DNA of 64,000 nt from Crenobacter intestini (GTDB lineage: Bacteria > Pseudomonadota > Gammaproteobacteria > Burkholderiales > Chromobacteriaceae), in the NCBI RefSeq assembly GCF_004919095.1, contig NZ_STGJ01000003.1:186001-250000 (forward strand), read 5' to 3'. The notes under the pieces were generated by a model. That model ran no database searches. It was given only the letters and a program-made list of their open reading frames with translations, and was not told the origin of the DNA. Shown piece by piece: positions 9,236-18,000 of the stretch. Both the position numbers and the translations under genes were made by a program. Every line of letters starts with the position of its first letter. The first letter of the stretch is position 1.

Positions 9236-10393
9236 ATGTCAGGTCAACAGCGGGTAATGCATTTGCGGCGTCGTGCCGGAAGGGTCGGTCTGGCGGCGCT
9301 GTTGCTGGGCTTGTACGGGCAGGCCGGCGCCGACGCGCTGGACACCGTGCAGTGGCGGGCCGGCTTGCGTCTGGAGCACGACGACAACCTGTTCGCCCGG
9401 CCGCAGGACCCGGCCGGCGACTGGCTGACCCGGCTCGACGCCGGCGTGCGGCTGGACAAACAGTGGAGCCGGCAGCGCGTGCTGGTGGATGTAGGCGTCG
9501 TCGACTACCGCTACCGCGACTACGACAACAACGACTTCACCGCGACCCCGTATCAGGCGCAGTGGCAATGGGGGCTGGGCAACGACTTGGGCGGCGAGTT
9601 CAGGCTCTCGCGCGAAGAGAGTCCGGACCTGACCGACCCGGCGTTCGGCGCGCGCGCGGTCAACGTCAAAAAACAGGACACCCAGCGTGCGGCCGTGCAA
9701 TGGCAGTTTCACCCGTCGTGGGCGCTGAACGGCGCACTCGGTCGCGACAAGACAAGTTATAGCGCGCTCACCGCGACGCCGGACGAAACCGTACGCACGG
9801 CCGAACTCGGCCTGCGCTACCTGAGCGGCAAGGGCAGCTACGTCGAGCTTATGCAGCGCATGGGGCAGGGCGAAGAAGAGGTGCAGGGTGACTTTGACGA
9901 GCGGCATACCCGGCTGTACGCCGAGTGGGCGTACAGCGCGAAGCTCAAGGCCCATCTGGGCTGGGGGCGCCTGTCGCGCAGCTACGAGCAAGGCGGCGCC
10001 GACTATTCGGGCAATACCTGGCAAGCCGGGGCGCGCTGGCAGATCACGAGCAAGGTCGATTTGACCGTATCGGCCGACCAGGCGGTCGAGTCGCAGCTCG
10101 TGTTCCGCTCGCGGACGGTGCGCAACTGGCTGGTCGAGCCGCGCTGGCAGATCAGCCAGCGCCTGAGCGCGCGGGCGAATTACCAGCATTCGCGCGCCGA
10201 TTACGAGCAGGCCCTGCCCGGGCTTGGCCAGCGCGACGACCGCACGCGGGTGGCCGGGCTTGCGCTTGACTGGCAGCTGACCGATCCGCTCGCCCTCAGT
10301 GCCCAGTGGCAGCACGAGAAGCGCAGTTCGAGCTACCCGGGACTTGACTATGCGCGGCAGCGTTACTGGCTGGGCGTGGCGTTGGCATTCTGA
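9236..10393 (+). CDS. epsL: EPS biosynthesis outer-membrane beta-barrel EpsL
   Basis: The 385-residue protein has a signal peptide (RRRAGRVGLAALLLGLYGQ, cleavage near AGA-DA). A long run of alternating beta strands follows, ending in Phe (YWLGVALAF), as expected for an outer-membrane barrel. WRAGLRLEHDDNLFARPQD after the signal is typical of the EpsL family that accompanies exosortase B clusters. The likely role is passage of the polymer through the outer membrane. The ATG at 9236 with upstream AAGGGGGGAT is preferred over earlier in-frame codons, which would place non-signal sequence ahead of the signal peptide. About 90 bases upstream of it are non-coding and could hold a promoter. Confidence 0.85.
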   Translation: MSGQQRVMHLRRRAGRVGLAALLLGLYGQAGADALDTVQWRAGLRLEHDDNLFARPQDPAGDWLTRLDAGVRLDKQWSRQRVLVDVGVVDYRYRDYDNNDFTATPYQAQWQWGLGNDLGGEFRLSREESPDLTDPAFGARAVNVKKQDTQRAAVQWQFHPSWALNGALGRDKTSYSALTATPDETVRTAELGLRYLSGKGSYVELMQRMGQGEEEVQGDFDERHTRLYAEWAYSAKLKAHLGWGRLSRSYEQGGADYSGNTWQAGARWQITSKVDLTVSADQAVESQLVFRSRTVRNWLVEPRWQISQRLSARANYQHSRADYEQALPGLGQRDDRTRVAGLALDWQLTDPLALSAQWQHEKRSSSYPGLDYARQRYWLGVALAF

Positions 10394-10519
10394 TCCTGCC
10401 ATGTCAATTTGATTTACATATTGAAAGAACTTGTCGGTGTTCTATCAATAATCATCGGCCGTTATTGCTGCCCGGTCAGGCGAAGGCAATGGCCGCTTGG
10501 TCCTAACGAGGAGACAAAC

Positions 10520-11338
10520 ATGTCGAAGTCAGTCTATCGCCGTGGCGGCCAGGCCCTGCTGCTGTGCGCAGCGGCCTTGTCCGGCGCCGCCCAGGCGGCG
10601 CAAGCCGACGAGTACCGCTTGGCGCCGGGTGACCAGATCCGCGTGCAGGTGTTCCAGAACCCGGATTTGACGCTCGACGCCCGCGTCGGCGAGAGCGGCT
10701 TCATCAGCTACCCGCTGGTTGGCAAGGTCAAGGTCGGCGGCCTGCCGCTGGATGGCGCCGAGGCGCTGCTCGCCGCCGCCCTCAAGAAAGGCGGCTATGT
10801 GCAGCAGCCGCAGGTCAATATCGCCTTGCTGCAGGTGCGCGGCAACCAGGCTTCCGTGTTGGGCCAGGTCAACCGCCCCGGCCGATTCCCGCTGGAGACC
10901 GCCAACACCACGGTCACCGACCTGCTTGCGCAGGCGGGGGGCGTCGCGCCAGGCGGCGCCGACCTGGTGGTGCTGACCGGCGCGCGCGACGGCAAACCTT
11001 TCCGTACCGAAATCGACGTGCCGGCGATCTACCGTGCGGCGCAAGGCGGCAGCGCCGGCACGCTGGTGGTGCAGCCGGGCGACGTGCTCTTCGTCGACCG
11101 CGCGCCGGTCTACTACATCTACGGCGAGGCACAGCGACCGGGCGCCTACCGGGTTGAGCGCGGCATGACGCTCAGGCAGGCGCTGGCGCAAGGCGGCGGA
11201 CCGACCGTACGCGGTACCGAACGTTCGCTCAAGGTCGAGCGCCGCGCGGCCGACGGCAGCTTCCAGCCGCTCAAGCTCGACATGAACGCGCAGATACAGC
11301 CGGACGACGTGATCTACGTGCCGGAAAGCTTGTTCTGA
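10520..11338 (+). CDS. epsE: Polysaccharide export protein EpsE (Wza-type)
   Basis: A 272-residue periplasmic/outer-membrane export protein. A signal peptide (ALLLCAAALSGAAQA) is followed by the poly-export domain starting EYRLAPGDQIRVQVFQNPDL and then SLBB-type repeats (GQVNRPGRFPLE, GEAQRPGAYRVERG). It is shorter than Wza and has no lipobox Cys at the cleavage site, as in the EpsE family of exosortase B loci. The start at 10520 follows AACGAGGAGAC. The roughly 125 bases before it are AT-rich compared with the genes and may contain an internal promoter. It is followed 14 bases later by epsF. Confidence 0.9.
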   Translation: MSKSVYRRGGQALLLCAAALSGAAQAAQADEYRLAPGDQIRVQVFQNPDLTLDARVGESGFISYPLVGKVKVGGLPLDGAEALLAAALKKGGYVQQPQVNIALLQVRGNQASVLGQVNRPGRFPLETANTTVTDLLAQAGGVAPGGADLVVLTGARDGKPFRTEIDVPAIYRAAQGGSAGTLVVQPGDVLFVDRAPVYYIYGEAQRPGAYRVERGMTLRQALAQGGGPTVRGTERSLKVERRAADGSFQPLKLDMNAQIQPDDVIYVPESLF

Positions 11339-11352
11339 GCGCGGGAGGAACC

Positions 11353-12765
11353 ATGGACCTGCAACGCCTGCTGTTGATCGTACGTGCCCGCTGGAAGCTC
11401 GGCGTATGGGTACTCGCGCTGACCGTGCTCTCGGCTTTGGCGATCAGCCTGGCCCTGCCTAGGCAGTACGTGGCGTCGACCGCCGTGGTGCTCGACGTGA
11501 AGTCGCCCGACCCGGTCGCCGGCATGGTGCTGCCCGGCCTGATGCAGCCGAGCTACCTCGCGACCCAGATGGACATCATCAAGAGTGAGCGGGTCGCCGC
11601 ACGTGCCGCGCAGATGCTGGGCCTGCAGAAGGACCCCGTACTGCGCGGCGAGTGGATGGCAGAAACCGGCGGCAAGGCCGATTTTGCGGGCTGGGTCGGC
11701 CAGCAGTTGAGGGAGGCATTGTCGGTCAACCCGGTACGCGACAGCACGGTGCTCAATATCGACTTCGTCGCCAAATCGCCGGAATTCGCCGCGCAGGCGG
11801 CCAACGCGTTTGCCCGCGCGTATATCGACACCAGCATCCAGCTGCGCGCGGCGCCGGCGCAGCAGTACGCCGGCTGGTTCGACGAACAGGTGCGCCTGCA
11901 GCGCGAACAGCTGGAGCAGGCGCAACTGGCGCTCTCCGCGTTCCAGCAGAAGACCGGCATCGTCGCCAGCGACGAGCGGCTCGACTTCGAGACGGCGCGC
12001 TTGAACGATTTGTCTTCGCTGCTGACCCAGGTCGAGTCGCAGAAGATGGAAGCCGACAGCAAGGCGCGTACCGCGCAATCGGGCAACCTGCCCGAGGTGC
12101 TGCAAAACCCGCTGGTGGTCCAGTTGCGCGGGGAGGTGGCGAGGCTGGAGTCCGAACTGCGCCAGCAGGTCGCGCGCACCGGGGTCAACCACCCGCAGGT
12201 GCGCCAGTTGCAGGCGCAGCTCGCCGAACTCAAGGGTTCGCTGTCGGCCGAGATCGCCCGCGTGCGTGCCTCGCTCGGCGCCAGCGGCAAGGCCGGCCTC
12301 TATCGCGCCGAAGACCTGCAGGCGGCCATTGCGCAGCAAAAGACCAAGATCCTCGAATTGAAAAAGGAACGCGACGAGATCAGCGTGCTGCAGCTGGAAG
12401 TCGCCAACGCGCAGAAGGCGTACGACGCGGTCAGCGCGCGCGCCGCGCAAAGCCGTCTGGAGTCGCAGATGGTGCAGACCAACGTCAGCGTGCTGAGCGT
12501 CGCCGAGCCGCCGCTGATGCCGGCAAGCCCCAAGATCCTGCTCAACTTGGTGGTGGCGGCGGTGGTCGGTCTGGTGCTCGCGATCGTCGCGATGCTGGTG
12601 CGCGAGCTCTCCGACAGGCGCGTCCGCCTCGACGGCGAGCTGGTCGAGATTTGCGGGGTGGCGCAGATCGGGTCTTTGCAGCGGGTGAGGCCGGCGGCCG
12701 AGAAAACGGCCAAGCGACTGGGCTCGCCGGGCGCACCACAATTAGGGGAGAAATCGCATGGCTGA
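11353..12765 (+). CDS. epsF: Chain-length determinant protein EpsF (Wzc N-terminal type)
   Basis: A 470-residue inner-membrane polysaccharide co-polymerase. It has an N-terminal membrane helix (GVWVLALTVLSALAISLALP), a long periplasmic coiled-coil region (about residues 170-390, rich in Gln, Glu and Ala), and a second helix (LLNLVVAAVVGLVLAIVAML) with a short cytoplasmic tail. It lacks the kinase domain, which is supplied by the next gene, epsG, overlapping it by 8 bases. Together they control polymer length in a Wzy-type pathway. Ribosome site GGGAGGAACC. Confidence 0.9.
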   Translation: MDLQRLLLIVRARWKLGVWVLALTVLSALAISLALPRQYVASTAVVLDVKSPDPVAGMVLPGLMQPSYLATQMDIIKSERVAARAAQMLGLQKDPVLRGEWMAETGGKADFAGWVGQQLREALSVNPVRDSTVLNIDFVAKSPEFAAQAANAFARAYIDTSIQLRAAPAQQYAGWFDEQVRLQREQLEQAQLALSAFQQKTGIVASDERLDFETARLNDLSSLLTQVESQKMEADSKARTAQSGNLPEVLQNPLVVQLRGEVARLESELRQQVARTGVNHPQVRQLQAQLAELKGSLSAEIARVRASLGASGKAGLYRAEDLQAAIAQQKTKILELKKERDEISVLQLEVANAQKAYDAVSARAAQSRLESQMVQTNVSVLSVAEPPLMPASPKILLNLVVAAVVGLVLAIVAMLVRELSDRRVRLDGELVEICGVAQIGSLQRVRPAAEKTAKRLGSPGAPQLGEKSHG

Positions 12766-13639
12766 GACCGGTCAGCGCCTGGGCGCGCGTGAAATCGCCA
12801 ACGGCAGCGAGCCCAGACTGGGCGAGCTGCTGCAGGCCGAAGGCCTGCTTGGTCCCGGGGAGCTTGAGCAGGTCGCCGACGAGCAGGCCAGAAGCGGCGC
12901 GCGCTTTGGCGAGGCGGCAGTCAGCCTCGGCCTGATCAGTCAGGACGAGCTGATGCGCGCGCTGTCCCGCCGCTACGATTATGCCTACCTGCCGGCCGGG
13001 CACAGCAAGCTGCATCCGTCCCTGCTCGCGCTGTTCGACCCGTTCGCGACCGGCTGCGAGGCGCTGCGCAGCCTGCGCAGCCAGCTTTTGATCGACGTGT
13101 TCGGCCAGGGCCGCACCACGCGCTCTTTGGCGCTGGTCAGCCCCGGGCACGGCGAAGGGCGCAGCTACGTCGCGGCCAACCTGGCGGTGCTCTTCTCGCA
13201 GATGGGCGAGCGGACCTTGCTGATCGACGCCGACCTGCGCAAGCCCGCCTTGCACCAGCTCTTTAGCCTGGACAACCGTTATGGCCTCTCCAACCTTCTG
13301 GCCGGGCATTGCGCGCTCAACGACGCGATCGACGTGATTCCCGAGTTGCCCAACCTGACCGTGCTCAAGGGCGGGGCGGTGCCGCCCAACCCGCTCGAAC
13401 TGCTGAGCCGGGGCCGCCTGCGCGAGCTGATCGAGCTGGTGCGCAAGCATTTCGACGTGATCCTGATCGATACCACTGCGGCGGGCGAGGGCAGCGACGC
13501 GATCCGCGTCGCGCACGCGGCGGGGCTGGCGGTGGTGCTGGCGCGCGCCGGCCAGACCGGTGCGCGTCCGCTCGCAAGCCTGGTCTCCCAGTTGCGCCAG
13601 GCACGCGTCGAGCTGGCCGGTTGCGTGATGAACCGCTAG
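12758..13639 (+). CDS. epsG: Chain-length determinant tyrosine kinase EpsG (BY-kinase)
   Basis: A 293-residue cytoplasmic BY-kinase-like ATPase partner of EpsF. The N-terminal part (about residues 20-75) resembles the GspE/MshEN-like leader seen in some of these kinases. The ATPase domain has SPGHGEGRSYVAANLAVLFS as the P-loop region, LLIDADLRKP as Walker A' and DVILIDTTA as Walker B. The P-loop reads GEGRS where most BY kinases have GKT/GKS. I did not see a C-terminal tyrosine cluster; the protein ends LAGCVMNR. It overlaps epsF, so translation is likely coupled. Confidence 0.87.
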   Translation: MAETGQRLGAREIANGSEPRLGELLQAEGLLGPGELEQVADEQARSGARFGEAAVSLGLISQDELMRALSRRYDYAYLPAGHSKLHPSLLALFDPFATGCEALRSLRSQLLIDVFGQGRTTRSLALVSPGHGEGRSYVAANLAVLFSQMGERTLLIDADLRKPALHQLFSLDNRYGLSNLLAGHCALNDAIDVIPELPNLTVLKGGAVPPNPLELLSRGRLRELIELVRKHFDVILIDTTAAGEGSDAIRVAHAAGLAVVLARAGQTGARPLASLVSQLRQARVELAGCVMNR

Positions 13640-13648
13640 GGGGGCGCG

Positions 13649-14512
13649 ATGTCGACCAGCAAGCCGCTTTCCACACCGATCCGGCTTTTGCCGCCCGCAG
13701 GCTGGCTGGTGGCTGCCGGCCTCGCCGCCCTGCTGCTGCCGACCGTATGGCGGCTGTACGGTGGCGTGTGGCAGCACGAGCAGCAGGGGCACGGCCCGCT
13801 GGTGCTGGCCGTCGTGTGCTGGCTGTTCTGGCAAAAGCGGGGCGAACTCCTGGCGCTTGAAGCGCGTCCCGCGCCGCGCTCCGGCTGGAGCCTGCTGATC
13901 CTTGCCCTGCTTGGCTATGTGCTCGGCCGCTCGCAGGGCATCCTGCTGTTCGAGGTTGGGGCCTTTCCCGTGCTGCTCGCCGCGCTGTTGCTGCTCTTTC
14001 TCGGTGCGCAGGCGTTGCGTCTCGTATGGTTCGCGCTCTTTTTCATGCTGTTCCTGATCCCGCTGCCCTTGGCCGTGGTCGACGCGCTGACCGGCCCGAT
14101 GAAGCTTGCGGTATCGGTCGTCGTCGAGTGGCTGCTGCAGCTCTTCGGCTACCCGGCGGCCCGCAGCGGGGTGATCCTGCAGGTGGGACCCTACCAGCTG
14201 TTGGTCGCCGACGCCTGCGCCGGGCTGCAGACGCTGTTCACGCTCGAGGCGATGGGGCTTCTGTACCTGAACCTGGTGCGTACGGCCTCTTGGTCGCGCA
14301 ATGTGGTGCTGGCCTTGCTGATCGTGCCGATCAGCTTCATGGCGAACGTGCTCAGGGTGCTGATCCTGGTGCTGATCACCTATTACTTCGGCGACGCCGC
14401 CGGGCAGGGCTTCCTGCACGGCTTCTCCGGCCTCGTGCTGTTCATGCTTGCCCTCGTGATGATCATCGCGACCGACGCCTTGTTGCGCCTGCCCGCCAGG
14501 AGTACGTCATGA
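13649..14512 (+). CDS. xrtB: Exosortase B
   Basis: A 287-residue polytopic membrane protein of the exosortase/archaeosortase family. The catalytic Cys lies in VADACAGLQTLFTLEAMGLL. The conserved Arg is in NVLRVLILVLITYYFGDAAG and the His in GFLHGFSGLVLFMLALVM. Exosortases process C-terminal PEP-type sorting tails. The XrtB (EpsH) branch is tied to EPS loci with epsI, epsE, epsF, epsG and epsL, all present here. No protein with a PEP-CTERM tail is encoded in the window. AGGGGGG precedes the ATG, and the stop overlaps epsI (ATGA). Confidence 0.9.
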   Translation: MSTSKPLSTPIRLLPPAGWLVAAGLAALLLPTVWRLYGGVWQHEQQGHGPLVLAVVCWLFWQKRGELLALEARPAPRSGWSLLILALLGYVLGRSQGILLFEVGAFPVLLAALLLLFLGAQALRLVWFALFFMLFLIPLPLAVVDALTGPMKLAVSVVVEWLLQLFGYPAARSGVILQVGPYQLLVADACAGLQTLFTLEAMGLLYLNLVRTASWSRNVVLALLIVPISFMANVLRVLILVLITYYFGDAAGQGFLHGFSGLVLFMLALVMIIATDALLRLPARSTS

Positions 14513-15198
14513 GCAGGCAAACCCGGCGGGCTTTCCTTGCTTCGGCGTTGATGGGCGGCGCCGCGCTGGCCGCGTGGGCGGCGACACCGACCCGCCTGCT
14601 CGCCGCCGGCCGCCCCGCGGCTGCGCTCTCGTCGCAGCTGCCGCAGGCTTTCGGCGCGTGGCGGGTGGATACCGGTGCCGCGCGGCAGGTGGTGAACCCG
14701 CAGCAGCAAAGCGAACTCTCGCGCATCTACGCCGACACGCTCTCGCGTGTCTACGTCAACGACGAGGGGCAGCGCATCATGCTGTCGCTCGCCTACGGGC
14801 GCGACCAGCGCGACGGCATGGAACTGCACTACCCGGAGGTGTGTTATCCGGCGCAGGGCTTCCGCCAAGAGGCCGCGCGCGACGCGACGCTCGCGCTGCC
14901 CGGGCGGCAATTGCCGGTGCGCGAACTCTTCATGACGCTGGGTGGCTACCGTCGCGAGCCGGTCACCTACTGGTCGCTAGTAGGCGACGAGGTGGTGCGC
15001 GGTCGGCGCAGCAAGAAGATGGCCGAGATGGCGTATGGCTTGTCCGGGGTGATCCCGGATGGGCTGCTGTTCCGCGTCTCGAGCATCGGCCCGGACGACG
15101 CGGCCTCCTACGCGCTGCACCGCGACTTCGCACAGGCGCTGTACGGCGTGCTTGACGCGCACGCCTGCGCCAGGTTCTTCGGGAGGGCGCATGGCTAG
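14509..15198 (+). CDS. epsI: EpsI family exosortase-associated protein
   Basis: A 229-residue exported protein following xrtB with a 4-base overlap. The N terminus TRRAFLASALMGGAALAAWA looks like a twin-arginine or Sec signal. The body contains the EpsI hallmarks, including ELHYPEVCYPAQGF with a conserved Cys and a late MAEMAYGLSGVIPDGLLFRV. In the family it is either separate, as here, or fused to the exosortase. Its biochemical role is not established; it probably works with XrtB at the periplasmic face. Confidence 0.85.
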   Translation: MSRQTRRAFLASALMGGAALAAWAATPTRLLAAGRPAAALSSQLPQAFGAWRVDTGAARQVVNPQQQSELSRIYADTLSRVYVNDEGQRIMLSLAYGRDQRDGMELHYPEVCYPAQGFRQEAARDATLALPGRQLPVRELFMTLGGYRREPVTYWSLVGDEVVRGRRSKKMAEMAYGLSGVIPDGLLFRVSSIGPDDAASYALHRDFAQALYGVLDAHACARFFGRAHG

Positions 15199-16723
15199 CG
15201 TGCTGACGCTGCGCGACAGGTGGCCGGAAACCCTCTCCCGGCTCAAGGCGTACCTCCCCGAGATGGTGGCCTTTGCCGTGTCGGCGCTGCTGGCGGTGGC
15301 CGCCGGCATGCTGATCGCCCGCGGCAACCCGGTCCACCTCGGCTTGCTGCTCGGCACGGTCGCGGGCCTTGCGCTGCTTCTGAACCCCCAGCTGATCGTC
15401 TGGCTGCTGCTGGTGGGCACCTTGCTGGTGATGGGGCCGGTCGGCCTGTTTTTCCCCAGCCTCGTCAAACTGTCGTGGGCATTCTCGCTGCTGGGCGTAA
15501 TGCTGCTGGGTATCGCCCTCGTCCGCCTGCTGCTGGAGGCCGATGCACGCGAGGGTATGCCGGTCTTTGTCTGGCTGCTGGCTGCCTTGCCGGTTTACGC
15601 CGTGCTCGCCTCTTTGCCCGCAGACAGCACGCTGAATGAGTCGGCGGCCGGCTGGAAACGGATCTTCCAGTTTTTTGGCTTGCTGTTGTTTATCGCTGCA
15701 CTGCCGGTCAACGCCGACAGCGAGCGGCTGCTGGCGCGCTGCTGCCGCTTCCTGTTCTGGCTTGCGCTGCTGCAACTGCCATTCGCGCTCTACCAGTACC
15801 TGTTCCTCGTTCCCTTGCGCATCGGCATGGCCGGCGGGGTGGTGCCGATCGACATCGTCAGCGGCAGCTTCGAGGCGAGCATGACCGGCGGCGGCGCGAG
15901 CGGCACGATGGCGATGTTCCTCTTGTGCGTGCTGGCGGGCACCCTGGCCGCCTGGCACAAGAAAAGCCTTTCGGCAGGCGCCGCGCTGGCGGCGACGGTC
16001 GTGCTGTGCGCGCCGCTGCTGCTGGGAGAAACCAAGGTGGTGCTGATCCTGCTGCCTGTCGTGCTGCTGTTCGCGTACCGCGACGTGATCAGGAGCAGCC
16101 CTTGGCTAGCTGTGTTGCTGGTGCTGTTGCTCGCCTGCCTGATGGTCGCACTGATGTGGGTGTACTTCGTGTTCTTCAACGAAGGGGAGCGTACGCCCGA
16201 ACAGCAGTTCATGCAGGCGATCGCGTACAACTTCGGTACCCATGGTTACGCCGACCGCTACAGCCTCAACCGCACGACGGCGATCACCTTCTGGTTTGCC
16301 GAGCACGGCTGGCACAACCCGCTGCAGACTTTTTTGGGCCACGGTCTTGGCGCCTCGTACAGCGCCCCACATACGCTACAGGCCGGTTTCCTGTCGCTGC
16401 GCTACCCGCTGATGAATATCAACCTGAACACGCTCTCGACACTGTTATGGGACGCTGGCCTCGCCGGCGCGCTGCTGTTCTGCCTTGCCTTGCTCGGCAT
16501 TCTGCGTGCCGCGATGCGAGTAACGGTTGCGCCGGGGCTGGCGGCCGCGCTGCAGACGGCGGCGTGCTGCTTCCTGCTGATGTTGTGGTACAGCGACGCG
16601 CTGATCGTCGCGTCGAGTTTCGAGGTGTTGTTTGCTTTCGCGGCCGGGTATCTCGCCTGGCTGGTCAAGAAGGAGCGCGTGCGCGATGAAGCTGCTGTAC
16701 CTGACCCGCGAGCCCTGTCCTAG
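15191..16723 (+). CDS. O-antigen ligase/polymerase-like EPS membrane protein
   Basis: The 510-residue protein has about ten or more hydrophobic segments and a large loop around residues 330-400 (EGERTPEQQFMQAIAYNFG and what follows), the layout of Wzy polymerases and WaaL-type ligases. It most likely polymerises lipid-linked repeat units in the periplasm. GGGAGGGC precedes the ATG at 15191, which overlaps epsI by 8 bases; earlier in-frame starts would lie inside epsI. Family-level sequence similarity among such proteins is low, so polymerase versus ligase is inferred from the locus. Confidence 0.75.
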   Translation: MASVLTLRDRWPETLSRLKAYLPEMVAFAVSALLAVAAGMLIARGNPVHLGLLLGTVAGLALLLNPQLIVWLLLVGTLLVMGPVGLFFPSLVKLSWAFSLLGVMLLGIALVRLLLEADAREGMPVFVWLLAALPVYAVLASLPADSTLNESAAGWKRIFQFFGLLLFIAALPVNADSERLLARCCRFLFWLALLQLPFALYQYLFLVPLRIGMAGGVVPIDIVSGSFEASMTGGGASGTMAMFLLCVLAGTLAAWHKKSLSAGAALAATVVLCAPLLLGETKVVLILLPVVLLFAYRDVIRSSPWLAVLLVLLLACLMVALMWVYFVFFNEGERTPEQQFMQAIAYNFGTHGYADRYSLNRTTAITFWFAEHGWHNPLQTFLGHGLGASYSAPHTLQAGFLSLRYPLMNINLNTLSTLLWDAGLAGALLFCLALLGILRAAMRVTVAPGLAAALQTAACCFLLMLWYSDALIVASSFEVLFAFAAGYLAWLVKKERVRDEAAVPDPRALS

Positions 16724-17909
16724 CCTGCGGCCGGACCTTGCCGTGCTGTTCGGCAAGGTGTTGCCGCAATCCGGCATCCAGTCGGACCTTGTTGGCGAGC
16801 GCGACCCCAAGCTTCCCGCCACCTGGGGCGGCGGGCGCGTCTTCGCGCGGTCGGTGTACTCGCGTATCGGACGGGTGGCGGTCAAGTTCCTGTCGCTGAT
16901 CGACGCCTACCGCCTGTGCCGGCAAGGCGGTTACGACGCCTTGCAGGTGCGCGACCGCATCCTGGGCGCCGCGGCAGGGCTGTTGATCGCCCGCCTGTTC
17001 GGCCTGCCTTTCTACTACTGGCTGTCCCTGCCGTTTCCCGAGATGTGGCAGGACCTGGGGGGCGGACGGGTGCCCAGTAGCTCGTCGCACCTGCAGCGGC
17101 TGCTGTGGCGCATCCGCGGGGGGCTCGCCTTCTGGCTGCTCTACCGGGTGGTGCTGCCGCGCGCCGACCATGTATTCGCGCAGAGCGAGGCAATGAAATC
17201 AGTGCTGGCCGGTTACGGCGTACCGGCCCAGCGCATCAGCGCGGTGCCGATGGGCGTGGACATGCAGCCAGGCCAGCCACAGCCCGAGGCCATGGACGAC
17301 CCCTTTTATCGGGACAAGACGCTGCTCGTCTACTTGGGCGCGCTTGAGCGCCTGCGCCACCCCGAGGTGTTGCTCGATGCGATGCTGCTCGTACGGGCGC
17401 AACGCCCCGATACCGTGCTGATGCTGGTCGGCGACTCCGAATTGGCCTCTGACCGGGCGTGGCTTGCCGCGCAGATCTCCGGCCGAGGGTTGTCGGATTG
17501 TGTGCGGGTGACCGGCTGGTTGTCGCAGGCCGACGCGCACCGCTACCTGCGCGCAGCCGCGATCGGCCTGTCGCAGATTCCACGCAGCCGGGTGTACGAG
17601 GTGAGTTCGCCGACCAAGGTTGCCGAATATCTGGCCCATGGCCTGCCGGTGGTCGCCAACGACCAGCCGGACCAGGCCTGGCTGCTGGCCCAAACCGGCT
17701 GCGGGGTCAGCGTGCCCTTTGGCGCGCAGTCATTTGCCGACGCGATCCTGGGCTTGCTGTCCACCCCGGACAGGCTCGCCCAAATGGCTGAACGCGCGCC
17801 GCAGGCGGTCTACGCGCTCAGGAGTTACGACGTATTGGGCCGGCAACTGGCTGCGGTGTATCACGCGCTGGAAAAGCGGGGGCAGTTGGCCGAGCTTTTT
17901 GAGGTCTGA
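16686..17909 (+). CDS. GT4 family glycosyltransferase
   Basis: A 407-residue GT-B enzyme. The N-terminal domain begins MKLLYLTREPCPSLRPDLAV. The C-terminal donor domain has LVYLGALERLRHPEVLLDAM, a nucleotide-binding segment VRVTGWLSQADAHRYLRAA and EVSSPTKVAEYLAHGLPVVA, the E-x7-E-like GT4 signature region. It overlaps the polymerase gene by 38 bases, with AAGGAG about 10 bases upstream. Sugar and linkage are unknown. Confidence 0.83.
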   Translation: MKLLYLTREPCPSLRPDLAVLFGKVLPQSGIQSDLVGERDPKLPATWGGGRVFARSVYSRIGRVAVKFLSLIDAYRLCRQGGYDALQVRDRILGAAAGLLIARLFGLPFYYWLSLPFPEMWQDLGGGRVPSSSSHLQRLLWRIRGGLAFWLLYRVVLPRADHVFAQSEAMKSVLAGYGVPAQRISAVPMGVDMQPGQPQPEAMDDPFYRDKTLLVYLGALERLRHPEVLLDAMLLVRAQRPDTVLMLVGDSELASDRAWLAAQISGRGLSDCVRVTGWLSQADAHRYLRAAAIGLSQIPRSRVYEVSSPTKVAEYLAHGLPVVANDQPDQAWLLAQTGCGVSVPFGAQSFADAILGLLSTPDRLAQMAERAPQAVYALRSYDVLGRQLAAVYHALEKRGQLAELFEV

Positions 17910-18000
17910 ACTAGATAATGCGCAGTTTGCACGGTGGCTGCGGCTGGCTGGTAGTTGATGGCACGCTGGCTTTCGATCGCTTTGTCCAGGGGAGTTAGGT

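Noticed and set aside
12542-14419. 625-codon minus-strand frame over epsG and xrtB
   Set aside because: Antisense shadow with low-complexity Gln/Arg composition; both plus-strand genes have strong family motifs.
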